Positions 54,415 to 64,000 are shown, counted from the first letter of the stretch. The stretch: 64,000 bases of DNA from JACVRW01 sp963746825 (GCA_963746825.1 CAVVCU010000007.1:62001-126000), one strand, 5' to 3'. Notes: generated from the sequence alone by a model not told the origin. Program-made: numbers and translations.

Positions 54415-54616
54415 ATGGACGAACGCGAAGCCAACACCACGCTCAGCGACGAAGAGATCGAGACGCGCCGGATGAACGGCTCGGTTCAGGCCGCGGCGCG
54501 CCGATGACTCGGACGACCCCGGCGACGTGAGCGATACGGGCGACGACTCCGGCGACACGGCCGACGTCAGCGACACCGGTGACGACTCCGGCGATCCCGG
54601 CTCCCCCGGCGCTTAG
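54415..54616 (+). CDS. Small acidic Asp/Gly/Ser repeat protein, frame broken near 54503
   Basis: MDEREANTTLSDEEIETRRM is followed, after a likely one-base shift, by an Asp-rich tail with repeated DVSDTGDDSGD units (54505-54616). Extreme acidity and repeats suggest a disordered protein. The end overlaps the cupin start (54579) in another frame. Similar in flavour to the acidic miniproteins at 44 kb. Confidence 0.5.
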
Positions 54617-55782
54617 CCCCGCCGCGCTCGGGCTCACGCTCGACCCGGTCGAGCCCGAGCGCTTCTTCGACGAGTACTGGGAGCAGCGGCCGCTCGTGGT
54701 GGCGCGCGGGGAGGCCGCGCGCTTCGACTCGCTGCTCTCCGCCGCCGACGTCGAGCGGCTGGTGTGCGAGACCGGCCTCCGGGTGCCGGCCTTCCGCCTG
54801 GTCAAGGAGGGCGCCCAGCTCCCGCTCGCCGGCTACACCGAGGACATCGCCTGGCGGCCGGGCAGCTTCTCCGGCACGGCGGTGGTCGACCGGGTGGCCG
54901 AGGAGTTCGCCGGCGGGGCCACGATCGTGCTGCAGGCGCTGCACCTGCACTGGCCCGCGCTGGCGCTCTACTGCCGCGAGCTCGAGATCGCGCTCGGCTG
55001 CCCGGTGCAGGCCAACGCCTACTTCACGCCCGCGTCCGCGCGCGGGTTCGCCGTGCACCACGACACCCACGACGTGTTCATCCTGCAGGTCGCCGGGCGC
55101 AAGCGCTGGCGGGTGTACGAGCCGGTGGTCGAGCTGCCGCTGAAGGACCAGCGCTGGTCGCCGTCGCTGGGCGATCCGGGCGAGCCGGTCGAGGACCTCG
55201 TGCTGGAGGCCGGCGACACGCTCTACCTGCCGCGCGGCTGGCCGCACGAGGCCACGACCTCGGACGACGAGTCGCTGCACCTGACGATCGGGATGCACCC
55301 GCCGACGCGCCTCGACGCGCTGCGGATGGCGCTCGGACGAGTGCGCCGACGACGTGGAGTTCCGCCGCTCGGCCGACGGGGATGTGCCGGCGGCTGAGCT
55401 GCTGGAGCGCTTCGCCGCGCGGGTCTCGCCCGAGGCCCTGGCGCGCGCGGCGCGGCGGCGCTTCGTGGCCGGCCGGCGGCCGATCCTGCACGACCAGCTG
55501 GCGCAGGTGCGGGCGCTGGAGGGGCTCACGGTCGACTCGCTGCTGGAGCGCCGGCCGACGGTGATCTTCGAGCTGGAGGAGGACCCCGGCGGCGGGTCGC
55601 TGCTGCTCTTCGAGGGCAAGGAGCTGCGCTTCCCGCCGCAGGCCGGCGAGGCGGTGGGCGCCGTTGCCGCGGCGGACGGCCCGTTCGATGCCGCCTCGCT
55701 GCCCGGCGCGCTGGACGAGGCGGGGCGGCTGGTGCTGGTGCGCCGGCTCGTCCGCGAGGGCTTCCTGCGCTTTCACGGGTAG
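54579..55782 (+). CDS. JmjC-type cupin (ribosomal oxygenase-like), frame broken near 55337
   Basis: A ~400-residue Fe(II)/2-oxoglutarate oxygenase-like protein. FFDEYWEQRPLVVARG starts the Cupin_4 family; metal ligands are in FAVHHDTHDVFILQVAG (HxD) and YLPRGWPHEA (distal His). After RLDALRMAL the frame shifts to DECADDVEFRRSADGD and continues with a winged-helix-like C-terminus (LDEAGRLVLVRRLVREGFLR). One extra base fits (3n+1). Bacterial relatives (YcfD/RoxA) hydroxylate ribosomal protein uL16. Confidence 0.85.
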
Positions 55783-56184
55783 GGCTCGTAGTCGTACTCG
55801 GGCGCGTAGTCGTACTCGGGCTCGTAGAGCTCCGGCAGCGGCAGCCGGCGCAGGGCGCGATCGATGCGCGGCACCTGAGCGGGCAGGCATTCGTGGTGCT
55901 CGAGCCGGCCGGCGATGTACCCGAGTTCCTCCCGCCAGGCGAGGTTGTCCTCGTCGGTGCCGGCGGCGATGTCCTCGCGCGCGTGACGGATGAGCAGCGA
56001 GATCGCGCGGACGGCGTCGCGAGCACGTCCGTCGCGCGTCGAGGCAGAACGCCGCCAGCGTCCGCCCGGCGTTGCGCTCGGCCTGCACCGCCTCGTCGAC
56101 GGGGGCGGGCCGCCGCGCCGCCTCGGTGGCGCCGCCGCCGCAGCCGGCGAGGAGCAGCAGGATCAGCGCGAGCGCGCGCCTCAA
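55773..56184 (-). CDS. Small lipoprotein, frame broken near 56036
   Basis: Starts at TTG 56184 overlapping the DUF6569 stop: LRRALALILLLLAGCGGG gives a lipobox. After FCLDAR the frame shifts to GRARDAVRAISLLIRHARED, continuing with EHHECLPAQVPRIDRAL and a Tyr-rich end (EPEYDYAPEYDYEPYP). One extra base joins them (~136 residues). No family recognised. Its stop overlaps the convergent cupin gene by 10 bases. Confidence 0.6.
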
Positions 56185-57112
56185 GCGCGCCGCCGCGACG
56201 GCCGGGCGATGCGAGACGGAGCCGCTGCCCCGCGGGAAAGGCCGACAGCTGCACCAGCTCACCGTCGTGCTCCAGCCCCGCGCCCACGAACCCGGGGTCG
56301 TGGAGGCTGAAGGCCCGCCCCATCCCCGGACTGGGCCGCTCGACCCGAACCGCCTCCAGAACGTCGTGGAGAAGGCTCGCGGGCGGCGCCGTGCGCGCCA
56401 CCGTCTCGGGAGCGCCCAGCGCGTCGAGCGCGTACCCCTGGGACAGCGGGCCGAGCAGGGAGGCGAAGACCTCGGGACGGCTGACCAGGTCGAGCGCCAC
56501 GGGTACCCCGGCCACGCAGGCCACGGCGCCGGTCTGACCCTCGACGTGGTGAATCGCTCCGCTGAGCTTGCCGAGATCCTCCCGGCGGCCGTCGAAGAGA
56601 TCGCTCATCGCGGCGCTCGGGGACGCGACGTCGTGATCGGCCAGGCGCTCGGCCACGCTGGCCCACACCTCGCCCTGGTCGGCGGCGCCATCGCGCTCGA
56701 CCGCCTGGCGCTTGCGCCGCCGCAGCATCGGGTCGGCGGCCTGCGGGCTCGGCCGCATCGCCTCCCCGTGGCGCCGGTGATCCCAGCGCCCCTGCTCGAC
56801 ACAGCTCACCTCGAGCTCGAGCCACGCGCCGGCGGGCACGAGCACGGAGCTGTCGAAGAGCCGGTTCTGCTGGGCGCCGAGCACCTCCTCGCCCTCGTAG
56901 ATGAGAAGGGGAAGGTCGGTGGGGTTCTCCACGAGCAGCCGGCCGACAGCGGCGCCCGACTTCAGCTCCGTGACCCGAGCACCGAGCTCGATCGCGTGTG
57001 AGAACGTGCGGTACTCGAGGGCCGGGCGGGGACCGGACAGGATCGGGAAGACGGCGAGCGGGCCGGCCACCTGCGGCTCGCCGAGAACGTGAAGAGGCGT
57101 GATAGTGGTCAT
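56181..57112 (-). CDS. DUF6569 (ARPP-1 type) protein, frame broken near 56234
   Basis: A ~310-residue protein from ATG 57112. VAGPLAVFPILSGPRPALEY, PLLIYEGEEVLGAQQNRLFD and VPAGAWLELEVSCVEQGRW are the hallmarks of this family, which is found with stress and phosphatase domains but has no proven activity. In the last ~20 codons a missing base in a G4 run (56234) changes the frame; corrected, it ends SRIARPSRRRA. The short tail suggests little functional effect even if the break is real. Confidence 0.85.
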
Positions 57113-57188
57113 GGCGGCAGGGTCGGCCGCCGGGGCCTCGATCTGACAAAGCTGTCAGGTTCCCCCCGCCCCCACGACCCCCCATCCA

Positions 57189-57818
57189 TTGGCCGACTTC
57201 GCAGAGCTCCCCGAGTACCAGCTGCAACACCGCAGCGATGACGACCTCATCTCCTACATCCGCGCCGCCCGCGAGGCGGGCCGCCACGACGCCATGAAGC
57301 CGGCCATCGGCGTGCTGGCCTTCGGCTACTGGGACAACCTGATCAACCGCGCGCGAGTGAAGCTGCCTGAATCGGACGTCGAGCAGGTGGCCGGCGAGGC
57401 GCTGGAGAGCGCGATCGCCTCGGCCTTCGACGGCCAATCGGTCGGCGAGTTTCGCTCGTGGCTGAACACGATCCTGTCGCGGCGGATCGCCGACCACTAC
57501 CAGAAGCGCGAGCGCACGCTGCCCACGGAGAAGCTGGTCACTGAGCACCAGGGCGAGGACGAGGTCTGGGGCGACGAGCCGTCGGTGGCCTTCGAGGGCG
57601 ATGCGCTCTACGCGCGCCAGTGCGTGGACGATGCGCTCGAGGAGCTGCCCGAGGCCCACCGCGAGGTCGTGCGCCTGTACGTGTTCGGTCCCCATTCGGC
57701 GGCGTCGGTGGTCGAGCGGGTGGGCGGCGGGATGACCGAGGCCAACGTGCACCAGATCTCCTCGCGCTACCAGCGGCGCGTGAAGGAGCTGCTCGGCGAG
57801 GGAGAATCTGCGGAGTAG
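57189..57818 (+). CDS. ECF-like RNA polymerase sigma factor
   Basis: A 209-residue sigma factor from TTG 57189. Region 2 lies in DVEQVAGEALESAIASAFDG and SWLNTILSRRIADHYQKRER; region 4 in LEELPEAHREVVRLYVFGPH through QISSRYQRRVKELL. It diverges from well-known ECF groups. It is followed after three bases by an HTH gene and then an ImmA/IrrE metallopeptidase, so its activity is probably controlled by those products. Confidence 0.85.
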   Translation: MADFAELPEYQLQHRSDDDLISYIRAAREAGRHDAMKPAIGVLAFGYWDNLINRARVKLPESDVEQVAGEALESAIASAFDGQSVGEFRSWLNTILSRRIADHYQKRERTLPTEKLVTEHQGEDEVWGDEPSVAFEGDALYARQCVDDALEELPEAHREVVRLYVFGPHSAASVVERVGGGMTEANVHQISSRYQRRVKELLGEGESAE

Positions 57819-57821
57819 GCG

Positions 57822-58449
57822 ATGAGCCAGGTCGACGAGCTACTCAGGGAGTACAAGGAAGCCCACCAGGCCGGGGCGGGCGACCCGCGGCCGTTCCTGT
57901 CGCGCGCGCCGGCGGAGGACCGGGCGGTGCTGGCCGCGCTGATCGACGGCTACCTGGAGCAGGCGCCGCGGCAGGAGCTCTCGCGCGACGAGATGGCCGA
58001 GTCGGCGGCGGCGCCGGTGGTGGAGGGCATTCACCGCTCGCTGACCGGAGCCGGGGGCCTGTGGCCGGCATTGCTTCCTCGCCTGCGCGCGCAGGCGCGC
58101 GTGAAGCGAGCCGACCTGGTGCGCGAGCTGGCCGCCCGGCTGGGCGCGCAGTCCCAGCAGGACAAGGTGGCGGGCTACTACCACCAGATGGAGCAGGGGC
58201 TGCTGCCCGCCGACGGGGTGTCGGACACGCGTGCTCGACTCGCTGGGGAAGATCGTGGGGGTGGCGGGCGAGTCGCTGCGCAAGGCGGGGTCGCTGCCCG
58301 CGCCGGGGCCGCTGCGGATGGACGAGGCGGCGGTGTTCACGCGGACCACGCAGGCCTCGATCGACACCCCTCTCGCCAGCGTTCCAGAGGGCGCCCCGGC
58401 GGCGGCGGAGGAGTGGGACGAGGTCGACCGCCTGTTCCGCGGCCGCTGA
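57822..58449 (+). CDS. HTH (XRE-like) regulator, frame broken near 58226
   Basis: A ~208-residue protein. Residues 1-60 are helical (DELLREYKEAHQAGAGDPRP), then PALLPRLRAQARVKRADLVR begins an XRE-like DNA-binding domain that includes QDKVAGYYHQMEQGLLP. Near 58226 the frame shifts to VLDSLGKIVGVAGESLRKAG, the end of the same domain, and a short acidic tail. One extra base fits (3n+1). Lies between the sigma factor and the metallopeptidase; likely substrate or partner of the latter (inference). Confidence 0.75.
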
Positions 58450-58479
58450 GCCGCCCCTCCCCCGCGTACGATCGGGGCG

Positions 58480-59037
58480 ATGAAGCCGAAGGTTGAGGAG
58501 CGCGCCGAGCGGGTGCTCGGATCGGTGCCGGACTGGATCTGGAACGGCGACACGCTGCCCGTGCCGGTGGAGCACATCGCCGACTCGTGCTTCGGCCTGC
58601 ACGTGCGCGACATGGGCGACCTCTCGACCGCCCCCGGCGTGCCCTCGCTCGAAGCGGGCCAGACGCTGAGCGGCCTGCTGCTCCCGGGGATGGGCGAGAT
58701 CTGGGTGAACGCGGCCGAGGCGCGCGCCTGGCCGGCGCGCCGGCGCTTCACCATCAGCCACGAGCTCGGCCACTGGTGCCTGCACCGGGCGGGCGGGGCG
58801 GTGTGGTGTCGCTCGCACGCGGTCGACCCCGACGAGACTCCGCGCCGCGCCTACCCGCCGGAGGAGAGCGAGGCCAACGAGTTCGCCGCCGCGCTGCTGA
58901 TGCCGGCGCACCTGGTTCGCAGTCACTACGAGCGGCTGCGCCGGCGCGATCCGGACGGCTGTTTCCAGCAGCTGTGCCGGATCTTCGATGCCTCGGGGGC
59001 GGCGATGAGCCGCCGCCTGCGCCGAGTGATCGCCTAG
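58480..59037 (+). CDS. ImmA/IrrE-family metallopeptidase
   Basis: A 185-residue zinc peptidase with HEXXH in RFTISHELGHWCLHRAGG and the third ligand Glu in EESEANEFAAALLMPAHLVR. This is the COG2856 ImmA/IrrE signature. Members cleave a DNA-binding repressor in response to stress or mobile-element signals (ImmA-ImmR, IrrE-DdrO). The adjacent HTH gene is the obvious target candidate; the sigma factor upstream adds an uncommon third part. Confidence 0.92.
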   Translation: MKPKVEERAERVLGSVPDWIWNGDTLPVPVEHIADSCFGLHVRDMGDLSTAPGVPSLEAGQTLSGLLLPGMGEIWVNAAEARAWPARRRFTISHELGHWCLHRAGGAVWCRSHAVDPDETPRRAYPPEESEANEFAAALLMPAHLVRSHYERLRRRDPDGCFQQLCRIFDASGAAMSRRLRRVIA

Positions 59038-59210
59038 GCCGCGGCGGCTCGCCGAGACGGCTCGGCGGAGGGCAGGCTCTCGACGCTGCTCGCGCGAATG
59101 AGCTCGTCGTGGAGCTGGCCGGCGGCGAGGCGGCCGGCGATGAAGGCCGCCAGGATCCGCTGGCCGCGAGGGGTCAGGCTCTGGGACAGCTCGGCGCAAC
59201 GCGGGCTCAC
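59034..59210 (-). CDS. Possible small protein antisense to the metallopeptidase end
   Basis: A 58-residue frame from GTG 59210 (VSPRCAELSQSLTPRGQRIL, AAFIAGRLAAGQLHDELIRA) whose stop shares the CCTAGG with the metallopeptidase stop. The helical, natural-looking N-terminal half supports coding, but there is no clear ribosome-binding site. Confidence 0.4.
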   Translation of the reverse strand: MSPRCAELSQSLTPRGQRILAAFIAGRLAAGQLHDELIRASSVESLPSAEPSRRAAAA

Positions 59211-59299
59211 GGGGCTTTATTTCCAGCCCCACCACCGTAATTCCTTCCTCTCGAGGCAGTTGGACACGCGACGGTCACCAACTACCAAAGGGGAATCAC

Positions 59300-60098
59300 A
59301 TGACCAGCTGCATCGATCGAATCTCACGCGCCTCGCGGCTCAACCTGGCGGCGCTCGCCGTGGCCGCGCTCGCGCTCTTCGTTGCTCTCGGCGGCACCAG
59401 CTACGCGGCGGGCCTGCTCATCGGCACGAAGCAGATCAAGAACAACGCGGTCACGTCCGCGAAGATCAAGAACAACAAGGTCGGCTCGGCCGACCTGAAG
59501 GACGGCGGAGTGAAGACGGCCGACCTGGCCGACGGCGGCATCCAGCTGGGCGATCTCAGCGCGCCGCTGCAGGCCAAGGTCAACCAGGTCGTCGAAGGGC
59601 TCGATCAACACCGGTCAGCTGGCCGACGGCGCGGTGACCAACCCGAAGCTCGCCTCGAACAGCGTGAGCTCGTCCAAGGTGGCGGTCAACAGCCTCGGCT
59701 CGGGCGACCTGGCCGGGTCGTCGGTGGGCAGCAGCGAGATCGCGGCCAACGGGGTCGGCAGCAGCGAGCTGGCCGCCAACACGGTCGACAGCGACGAGGT
59801 CGTGAACGGAGCGCTGAACGCGGCCGACGTGGGCCAGTTCTCCGGTTCGGTCGACCGCAACTTCGGCGCGATCCCGAGCGGGACATGCGGGTTCGTGTTC
59901 ATCGATCCCACCGCGGGGCCGGAGAACATCGGCAATCGCGTCGCCGTCGTGACGCCCGGCGCGGGCTTCAGCGGCAACGTCTCGTTCCACGCCGAGGCCG
60001 AGGGCACTCAGCTGCGGCTGAAGGCGTGCAACCCGACCCCCAACCCCATCGATCCCGACGGGGCGGGCACGAACTACAACTACATCGTGTTCGGCTGA
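59300..60098 (+). CDS. Secreted GTKQIKNNAV-type repeat protein, frame broken near 59600
   Basis: A ~265-residue exported protein. LAALAVAALALFVALGGTSYAA is the signal segment, followed by IGTKQIKNNAVTSAKIKNNK and further pentapeptide-like repeats (SADLKDGGVKTADLADGG, SSEIAANGVGSSELAANTVD). A frame change near 59600 (to SINTGQLADGAVTNPKL) fits one extra base. Many paralogues of this form occur in Solirubrobacterales/Thermoleophilia, supporting the taxonomic guess. Function unknown; possibly a cell-surface beta-helix. Confidence 0.85.
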
Positions 60099-60110
60099 TC
60101 GCCCCTTTCC

Positions 60111-60143
60111 GAGGCCCGGCTCGCTTTCTGTGAGCCGGGCCTC
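60111..60143 (+). terminator. Intrinsic terminator after the repeat protein
   Basis: A perfect 12-bp stem, GAGGCCCGGCTC with GAGCCGGGCCTC, loop GCTTTCTGT, 12 bases after the stop, then GCTT. Strong hairpin, weak T-run. Confidence 0.8.
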
Positions 60144-60259
60144 GCTTGGGTCGGTCGGCCCAGCGGGCAGGAGTAAGTGACGATCCGCCGTATCCGCTGG
60201 GTACCGTGGCCGCGCTCGCTGGCCCCCGCCTCGATGTCCCAGCCCGGCGCCGCCGGCCG

Positions 60260-61813
60260 ATGTTGTGCGCGATGGCCCTGGCCTTCGGCGTGGCGATGGC
60301 GGGAACGCTGGAGCTGGCGACGGGACGCAGCGCCGGCGAGCCGCCGCCGCCACCGCCGCTGTCGAGCCGACCGAGATCCCGGTGCGCGGCGTGGCCTACG
60401 CGCCGTACCGCGACCGGCTGCCCCGCGAGCCGGCCTCCGGCCCCATCAACCCGGAGGTGCCGGGCATCACCACCTTCCGCGGCAACCTCACGCGCAGCTA
60501 CTACGGCGAGGGCCCGGTGCCGATGCGGCCCGAGGTGCTGTGGCGATACCCGCGCAGCGGCGGGATGTGCGCGGATTCCACGGACGAGACGGGCACCTAC
60601 ACGTGGTGCGGGGTGGGCTGGACGGGACAGCCGAACGTGATCCCGCACCCGCGCGGGCGGGTGGAGCTGCGCTTCGGGGCCTACGACACGAACTACCACT
60701 TCCTCGACGCTTCGACCGGCGAGCCGATGCGCTCCTCGTTGGACACCGGCGACCTGGCCAAGGGATCGGCGACGTCGGATCCGGACGGGTACCCGCTGTA
60801 CTACGCGGGCTCGCGCGACAACAGCTTCCGGATCGTGGCGCTGGACCGCGGGCGCGAGCCGGAGGTGCTGTGGTCGCTGCCCGCGAGCAGCGCGCCGGAC
60901 CCGACGTGGAACGACGACTGGGACGCCGCCGCGCTGGTGGTCGGCGACTACCTGATCGAGGGCGGCGAGAACTCGTGGCTGTACGTGATCAAGCTGAACC
61001 GCGGATGGACCGCGGACGGCAAGGTGCGCGTGAGGCCGCGGGTGGTGCTGACGCTGCCGAGCTGGGACGACCAGCTGGCGATCGACGCGCCGGAGCGCCA
61101 CTACTCGATAGAGAGCTCACCGGCGTTTGCCGACGGGGTCGTGTACTTCGCCAACTCGGCCGGGCTGGTGCAGGGATGGGACATATCGCGCGTGCTGCGC
61201 GGAGGCAGCCGGGCGCGGCGGGTCTTCCGGTTCTGGACCGGCGACGACACGGACGCCTCGCCGGTTATCGACGACGAGGGCTACCTGTACGTGGCGAGCG
61301 AGCTGGAGAAGATGAACGAGCGCTCGGCGGAGGTCGGGCAGCTGATGAAGCTGGACCCGCGGCGGCCGCGGAGGCCGCTGGTGTGGTCGGTGCCGCTGCG
61401 GGAGATCGGCGAGAAGGGTGCGGGAGGGTCGTGGTCGACGCCGGCGATCGAGGGCTCGACGGTGTACGTGGCGACGAACGCGGGCGGCGTGATGGGCGTG
61501 GATCGGGAGAGCGGCAAGGTGCGCTGGGAGATCCCGCTGCCCGGGCCGACATGGAGCTCGCCGGTGGTGGTGGACGACGTGCTGATCCAGGGCGACTGCG
61601 CGGGCGACCTGCACGCCTACGACGTGAGCGACGAGTCGCGTCGAGCCACCCGAGCTGTGGCGAGTGGCGCTGGGCGGCTGCATTGAGGCGACACCGTCCG
61701 TGTGGAAGGGCCGAATCTACGTGGGCACGAGGGCCGGCGCGATGTACGCGATCGGCGACAACCGTGAGCCAACACGGGCCGACGCCTCATCGTCGTTTTC
61801 TGCGGTCTGGTGA
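60260..61813 (+). CDS. PQQ-like beta-propeller protein, frame breaks near 60350 and 61637
   Basis: A ~517-residue outer-surface propeller. MLCAMALAFGVAMAGTLELA is a signal or anchor; after a Pro run the frame shifts to AVEPTEIPVRGVAYAPYRDR. Blades are visible as VELRFGAYDTNYHFLDASTG, VYFANSAGLVQGWDISRVL, and GSTVYVATNAGGVMGVDRES. Near 61637 another shift leads to ELWRVALGGCIEATPSVWKG and YVGTRAGAMYAIGDN, the last blade. Net length is unchanged (one missing, one extra base). Role unknown; family members bind polysaccharide or act in assembly. Confidence 0.8.
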
Positions 61814-61842
61814 TCAGGTCACAGGCCCCGAATGGAAGTCGG

Positions 61843-62142
61843 CTAGTAGTAGGTCAAATGCCCGTTGCCCCTGCAATGGAAGCTGTAGCGGTGGTATTCG
61901 CGATTAGCGCTCGTGCCGCGCTTACAAAACTGCCCCGCCCGCAGACACTTGTGTCCCCATGAGAGCGCGGCGTGCGTGTAGCCCGAGCTGCAGCTGTGTG
62001 CAGCGCCGGCCCGAGGCCCGGTGCCGACAGGGGCGTCAACCGCTTCCGCTGGTGCAGCGCCAACGAGCGCGAGTGCAGCAACTACTCCTGCCAGACGATT
62101 GCTAATTGACAGCAAGGTGAACCCTCCAGGGTGCGCGCCCAT
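61843..62142 (-). CDS. Small secreted Cys-rich protein
   Basis: A 99-residue exported protein with signal LAGVVAALALVGAAPAEA. The mature end has SCSSGYTHAALSWGHKCLRA, GQFCKRG and YHRYSFHCRG, four Cys that could form two disulfides. Short secreted actinobacterial proteins share this SGYTHA...KCLRxGQFC...YHRYxFHC form. Its GC is visibly lower than its neighbours, which may mean recent acquisition. Confidence 0.8.
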   Translation of the reverse strand: MGAHPGGFTLLSISNRLAGVVAALALVGAAPAEAVDAPVGTGPRAGAAHSCSSGYTHAALSWGHKCLRAGQFCKRGTSANREYHRYSFHCRGNGHLTYY

Positions 62143-62491
62143 CGCTAGGCGGGGTGTGCATGGCAGGTACTAACCTCGGCCAAGAGCATCAGTTCATTAG
62201 GCCTAAGGATCGTTTCTGGACGCGAGCCGCTTCGAGCCTTCGATCTACAGCACTGTGAGTAGGCAGTAGAGATCTAGGCCGTGACTCGCGCTCGCCTCGT
62301 CTGTGTGAGTACCCCTTAGGCGCGGCGTGCACGGTCCTGAGGCGCCCCTCAAGCCGATCGCGCGAAGCCCCGACTTGACTTCAGGATCGGAAGCCGATGG
62401 CCGGACGGAGCCTTCGATCCCCCTGCCGAGAGCTAAGCGCGGCCAAACCCCAGCAGCGTTTTGGCGCCAACCCGCTCGGGGATACCGAGGC
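62143..62491. other. Non-coding stretch of lower GC
   Basis: About 350 bases between the Cys-rich protein and the MFS transporter. No convincing frame, tRNA or terminator is visible. Base composition is more AT-rich than the window average, especially 62150-62310. It must hold promoters for both divergent genes; I could not pick clear elements. Confidence 0.5.
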
Positions 62492-63812
62492 ATGGCCGAC
62501 TCCGAGGCCGCCGCCACCTCGGCAGGACGACGTCGAGCTCGAACATCCCGCCCGACGAGGTCGACACCCAGCGCCGGCGCGCCTTCGTCGCCTCCGGCCT
62601 CGGCTGGGGCCTCGACGGCTTCGACTGGACGATGTTCGCCTACGCGCTGCCGGCGATCACGGTCTCGCTCAGCCTTTCGCCGTCCGACGGCCCCTTCGTC
62701 GTCGCCTTCAGCCTCGTCGCCTCGGCCTTCGGCGGCGTCGTCGGCGGCACGCTGGCCGACCGCTTCGGCCGGGTCAAGGTCCTCACCTTCGTCATCCTCG
62801 GCTACTCGGTCTTCACCGCCCTCACCGCCACCTCGCAGAACCTCGAGCAGCTTCTTCTCTGGCGCACCCTTCACGGCTTCACCTTCGGCGCCGAGTGGGC
62901 CGTTGGCGCCGCTCTTCTCGCCGAGTACGCCAAGCCCGAGCAGCGCGGGCGCACCATGGGCATCCTTCAGAGCACCTACGCCATCGGCTGGGCCTTCTCC
63001 ACCGGCGCCTACCTGATCCTCTTCGACGCCTTCAACGACGATCAGGCCTGGCGCTATCTCTTCCTGCTCGGCATCCTGCCCGCGCTCGCCGCCTTCTTCA
63101 TCCGGCTGACCACCCGGGACCGGGTCCAGACGACCAGCGAGTCCAAGAACAACGATCTCCTTCCCGCTGCTGTTCAGCCCGGAGATCCGGCGCACGTCGA
63201 TCCTGGCCACGCTCTTCGGCGTCGGTGGCCAGGGCACCTACTACTCGGTCTTCGTCTTCCTCCCCACCTTCCTCGTCGAGGAGCGCGGTCAGACCGTGGT
63301 CGGCACCGCCACCTACAGCTGGGTGGTGATCGCCGGCTCGTTCATCGGCTACGTGGTCGCCGGCTTCATCCACGACGCCATCGGCCGCCGCCCCGCGTTC
63401 ACCTTCTACTTCCTCGGCTCGGCCGCCGCGATCGCGGCCTTCGTGCTGATCCCGATCGACGGCAGCTTCATCACCTACGTCGGTCAGCTTCCTGCTCGGC
63501 TTCTTCGCCTCCGGCCAGGCCGCCGGCTACGGCTCCTTCCTGGCCGAGCTGTTCCCGTCGAACATGCGCGCCGCCGGCCAGGGGCTCGCCTACAACGTCG
63601 GCCGCGGTCTCGCCGCGCTCGGCCCCGGGTTCATCGGCCTCACCGCCGACTCGATCGGCCTCGGCGAGTCGATCATGATCGTCGGCTTCGTCGCCTGCAC
63701 GCTCGCGATCACCTGCGTCTGGCTGCTGCCGGAGACCCGCGGCAAGGTCATCGTCGAGCCCGAGCGCAAGGAACGTCGGGCCGCGAGCGGACCCGCCGGG
63801 GCCGCCGGCTAG
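62492..63812 (+). CDS. MFS transporter (sugar/acid:H+ symporter-like), three frame breaks
   Basis: A ~440-residue 12-helix transporter. Starts MADSEAAATSAGR, shifts near 62525 to SSSNIPPDEVDTQRRRAFVA, near 63160 to FPLLFSPEIRRTSILATLFG, and near 63484 to SFLLGFFASGQAAGYGSFLA. Motif A-like GGTLADRFGRVKVL and the repeat GYVVAGFIHDAIGRRPAF mark the two halves. It fits the metabolite:H+ symporter/sialic-acid-type MFS group. Substrate unknown. Its TAG overlaps the convergent gene's TAG in CTAG. Confidence 0.85.
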
Positions 63813-64000
63813 TTGGTCCGGTAGAAGACGCAGCGGTAGGCGAAGCGCGCGACCGGGCTGCTGGAGCTGGTCCGATTCGTCTCGGCGACCGCGACGATCG
63901 GCTGGCGGGGCCTGCCGACGTCGACGACCTCGCTGGACCAGTGGCTGATCCGGTGAGCTGGGTGCCCGGCCTGGTCGGTGTAGGCGACGAGCTCGCTCAG
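63809..64000 (-). CDS. C-terminal fragment of an unknown protein
   Basis: 63 codons to the TAG at 63809, continuing beyond the window: LSELVAYTDQAGHPAHRISH, then VDVGRPRQPIVAVAETN and the end YRCVFYRTN. No family recognised. Convergent with the MFS gene, sharing CTAG at the stops. Confidence 0.6.
   Translation of the reverse strand: MSELVAYTDQAGHPAHRISHWSSEVVDVGRPRQPIVAVAETNRTSSSSPVARFAYRCVFYRTN

Noticed and set aside
57189..59037. Programmed frameshifting to explain the broken genes
   Set aside because: There is no slippery heptamer with downstream structure at the breaks, and breaks affect unrelated genes at similar rate.

Overview
The window is about 70% GC, rich in GTG/TTG starts and four-base start/stop overlaps (GTGA, ATGA, TTGA). 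Several proteins have the look of soil Thermoleophilia/Solirubrobacterales: the IGTKQIKNNAVTSAKI-type secreted repeat protein, the Crp-like hydrogenase regulator, the zinc-type L31 next to DUF1385, and pilin-like SGQATVEW proteins. I therefore read it as a chromosomal piece of a high-GC actinobacterium, probably Thermoleophilia (inference). No rRNA, tRNA, phage, IS element or CRISPR array was seen.

Left part (1-12470, minus strand): one nearly gap-free operon for a group 1h high-affinity, H2-scavenging [NiFe] hydrogenase with its maturation set. Order of transcription: hypC, a second Cys-rich HypC-like gene, hypD, hypE, hhyS, hhyL, the iron-sulfur partner hhyE, three poorly described accessory genes (DUF5947, DUF6084 and a ~358-residue protein with a frame break), the endopeptidase, hypA, hypB, a double-SIS sugar isomerase-like gene, a small membrane protein and hypF (cut by the window edge). 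A Crp/Fnr-like regulator (12581) is divergently oriented, with TTGA/TCAA half-sites in the shared intergenic region.

Middle part (13.4-36.4 kb): housekeeping and lipid-catabolism genes. These include DUF1385 and rpmE, an etfB-etfA-ETF:quinone oxidoreductase operon with a palindromic TetR-type operator candidate and a decayed copy of the ETF-QO tail, a MarR/DHA2-efflux pair, a stand-alone B12-binding mutase subunit, UV damage endonuclease, a glycosyltransferase, HAD phosphatase, thiolase, leucyl aminopeptidase, and an Rpf-like cell-wall hydrolase preceded by a perfect Crp site and a structured leader. An acyl-CoA synthetase and two pilin-like membrane proteins follow.

Right part (36.5-64 kb): a sugar-uptake operon (ROK regulator, XylF-like binding protein, single ATPase, XylH-like permease, SDR and Gfo/Idh/MocA dehydrogenases), an SCP2-alpha/beta hydrolase fusion, a tandem of three tiny acidic proteins, WS/DGAT, PrpD, NYN, SDR, EamA, SGNH, HicA-like, two DJ-1/PfpI proteins (one with AraC domain), a JmjC-type cupin, DUF6569, a sigma factor/HTH/ImmA-IrrE metallopeptidase cassette, and an MFS transporter.

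An important caution: by my reading at least 23 single-base frame breaks (about 18 extra-base, 5 missing-base) interrupt otherwise well-preserved genes, mostly to the right of 36 kb. This looks like residual sequence error more than gene decay. Such genes are reported as one span with the break position.
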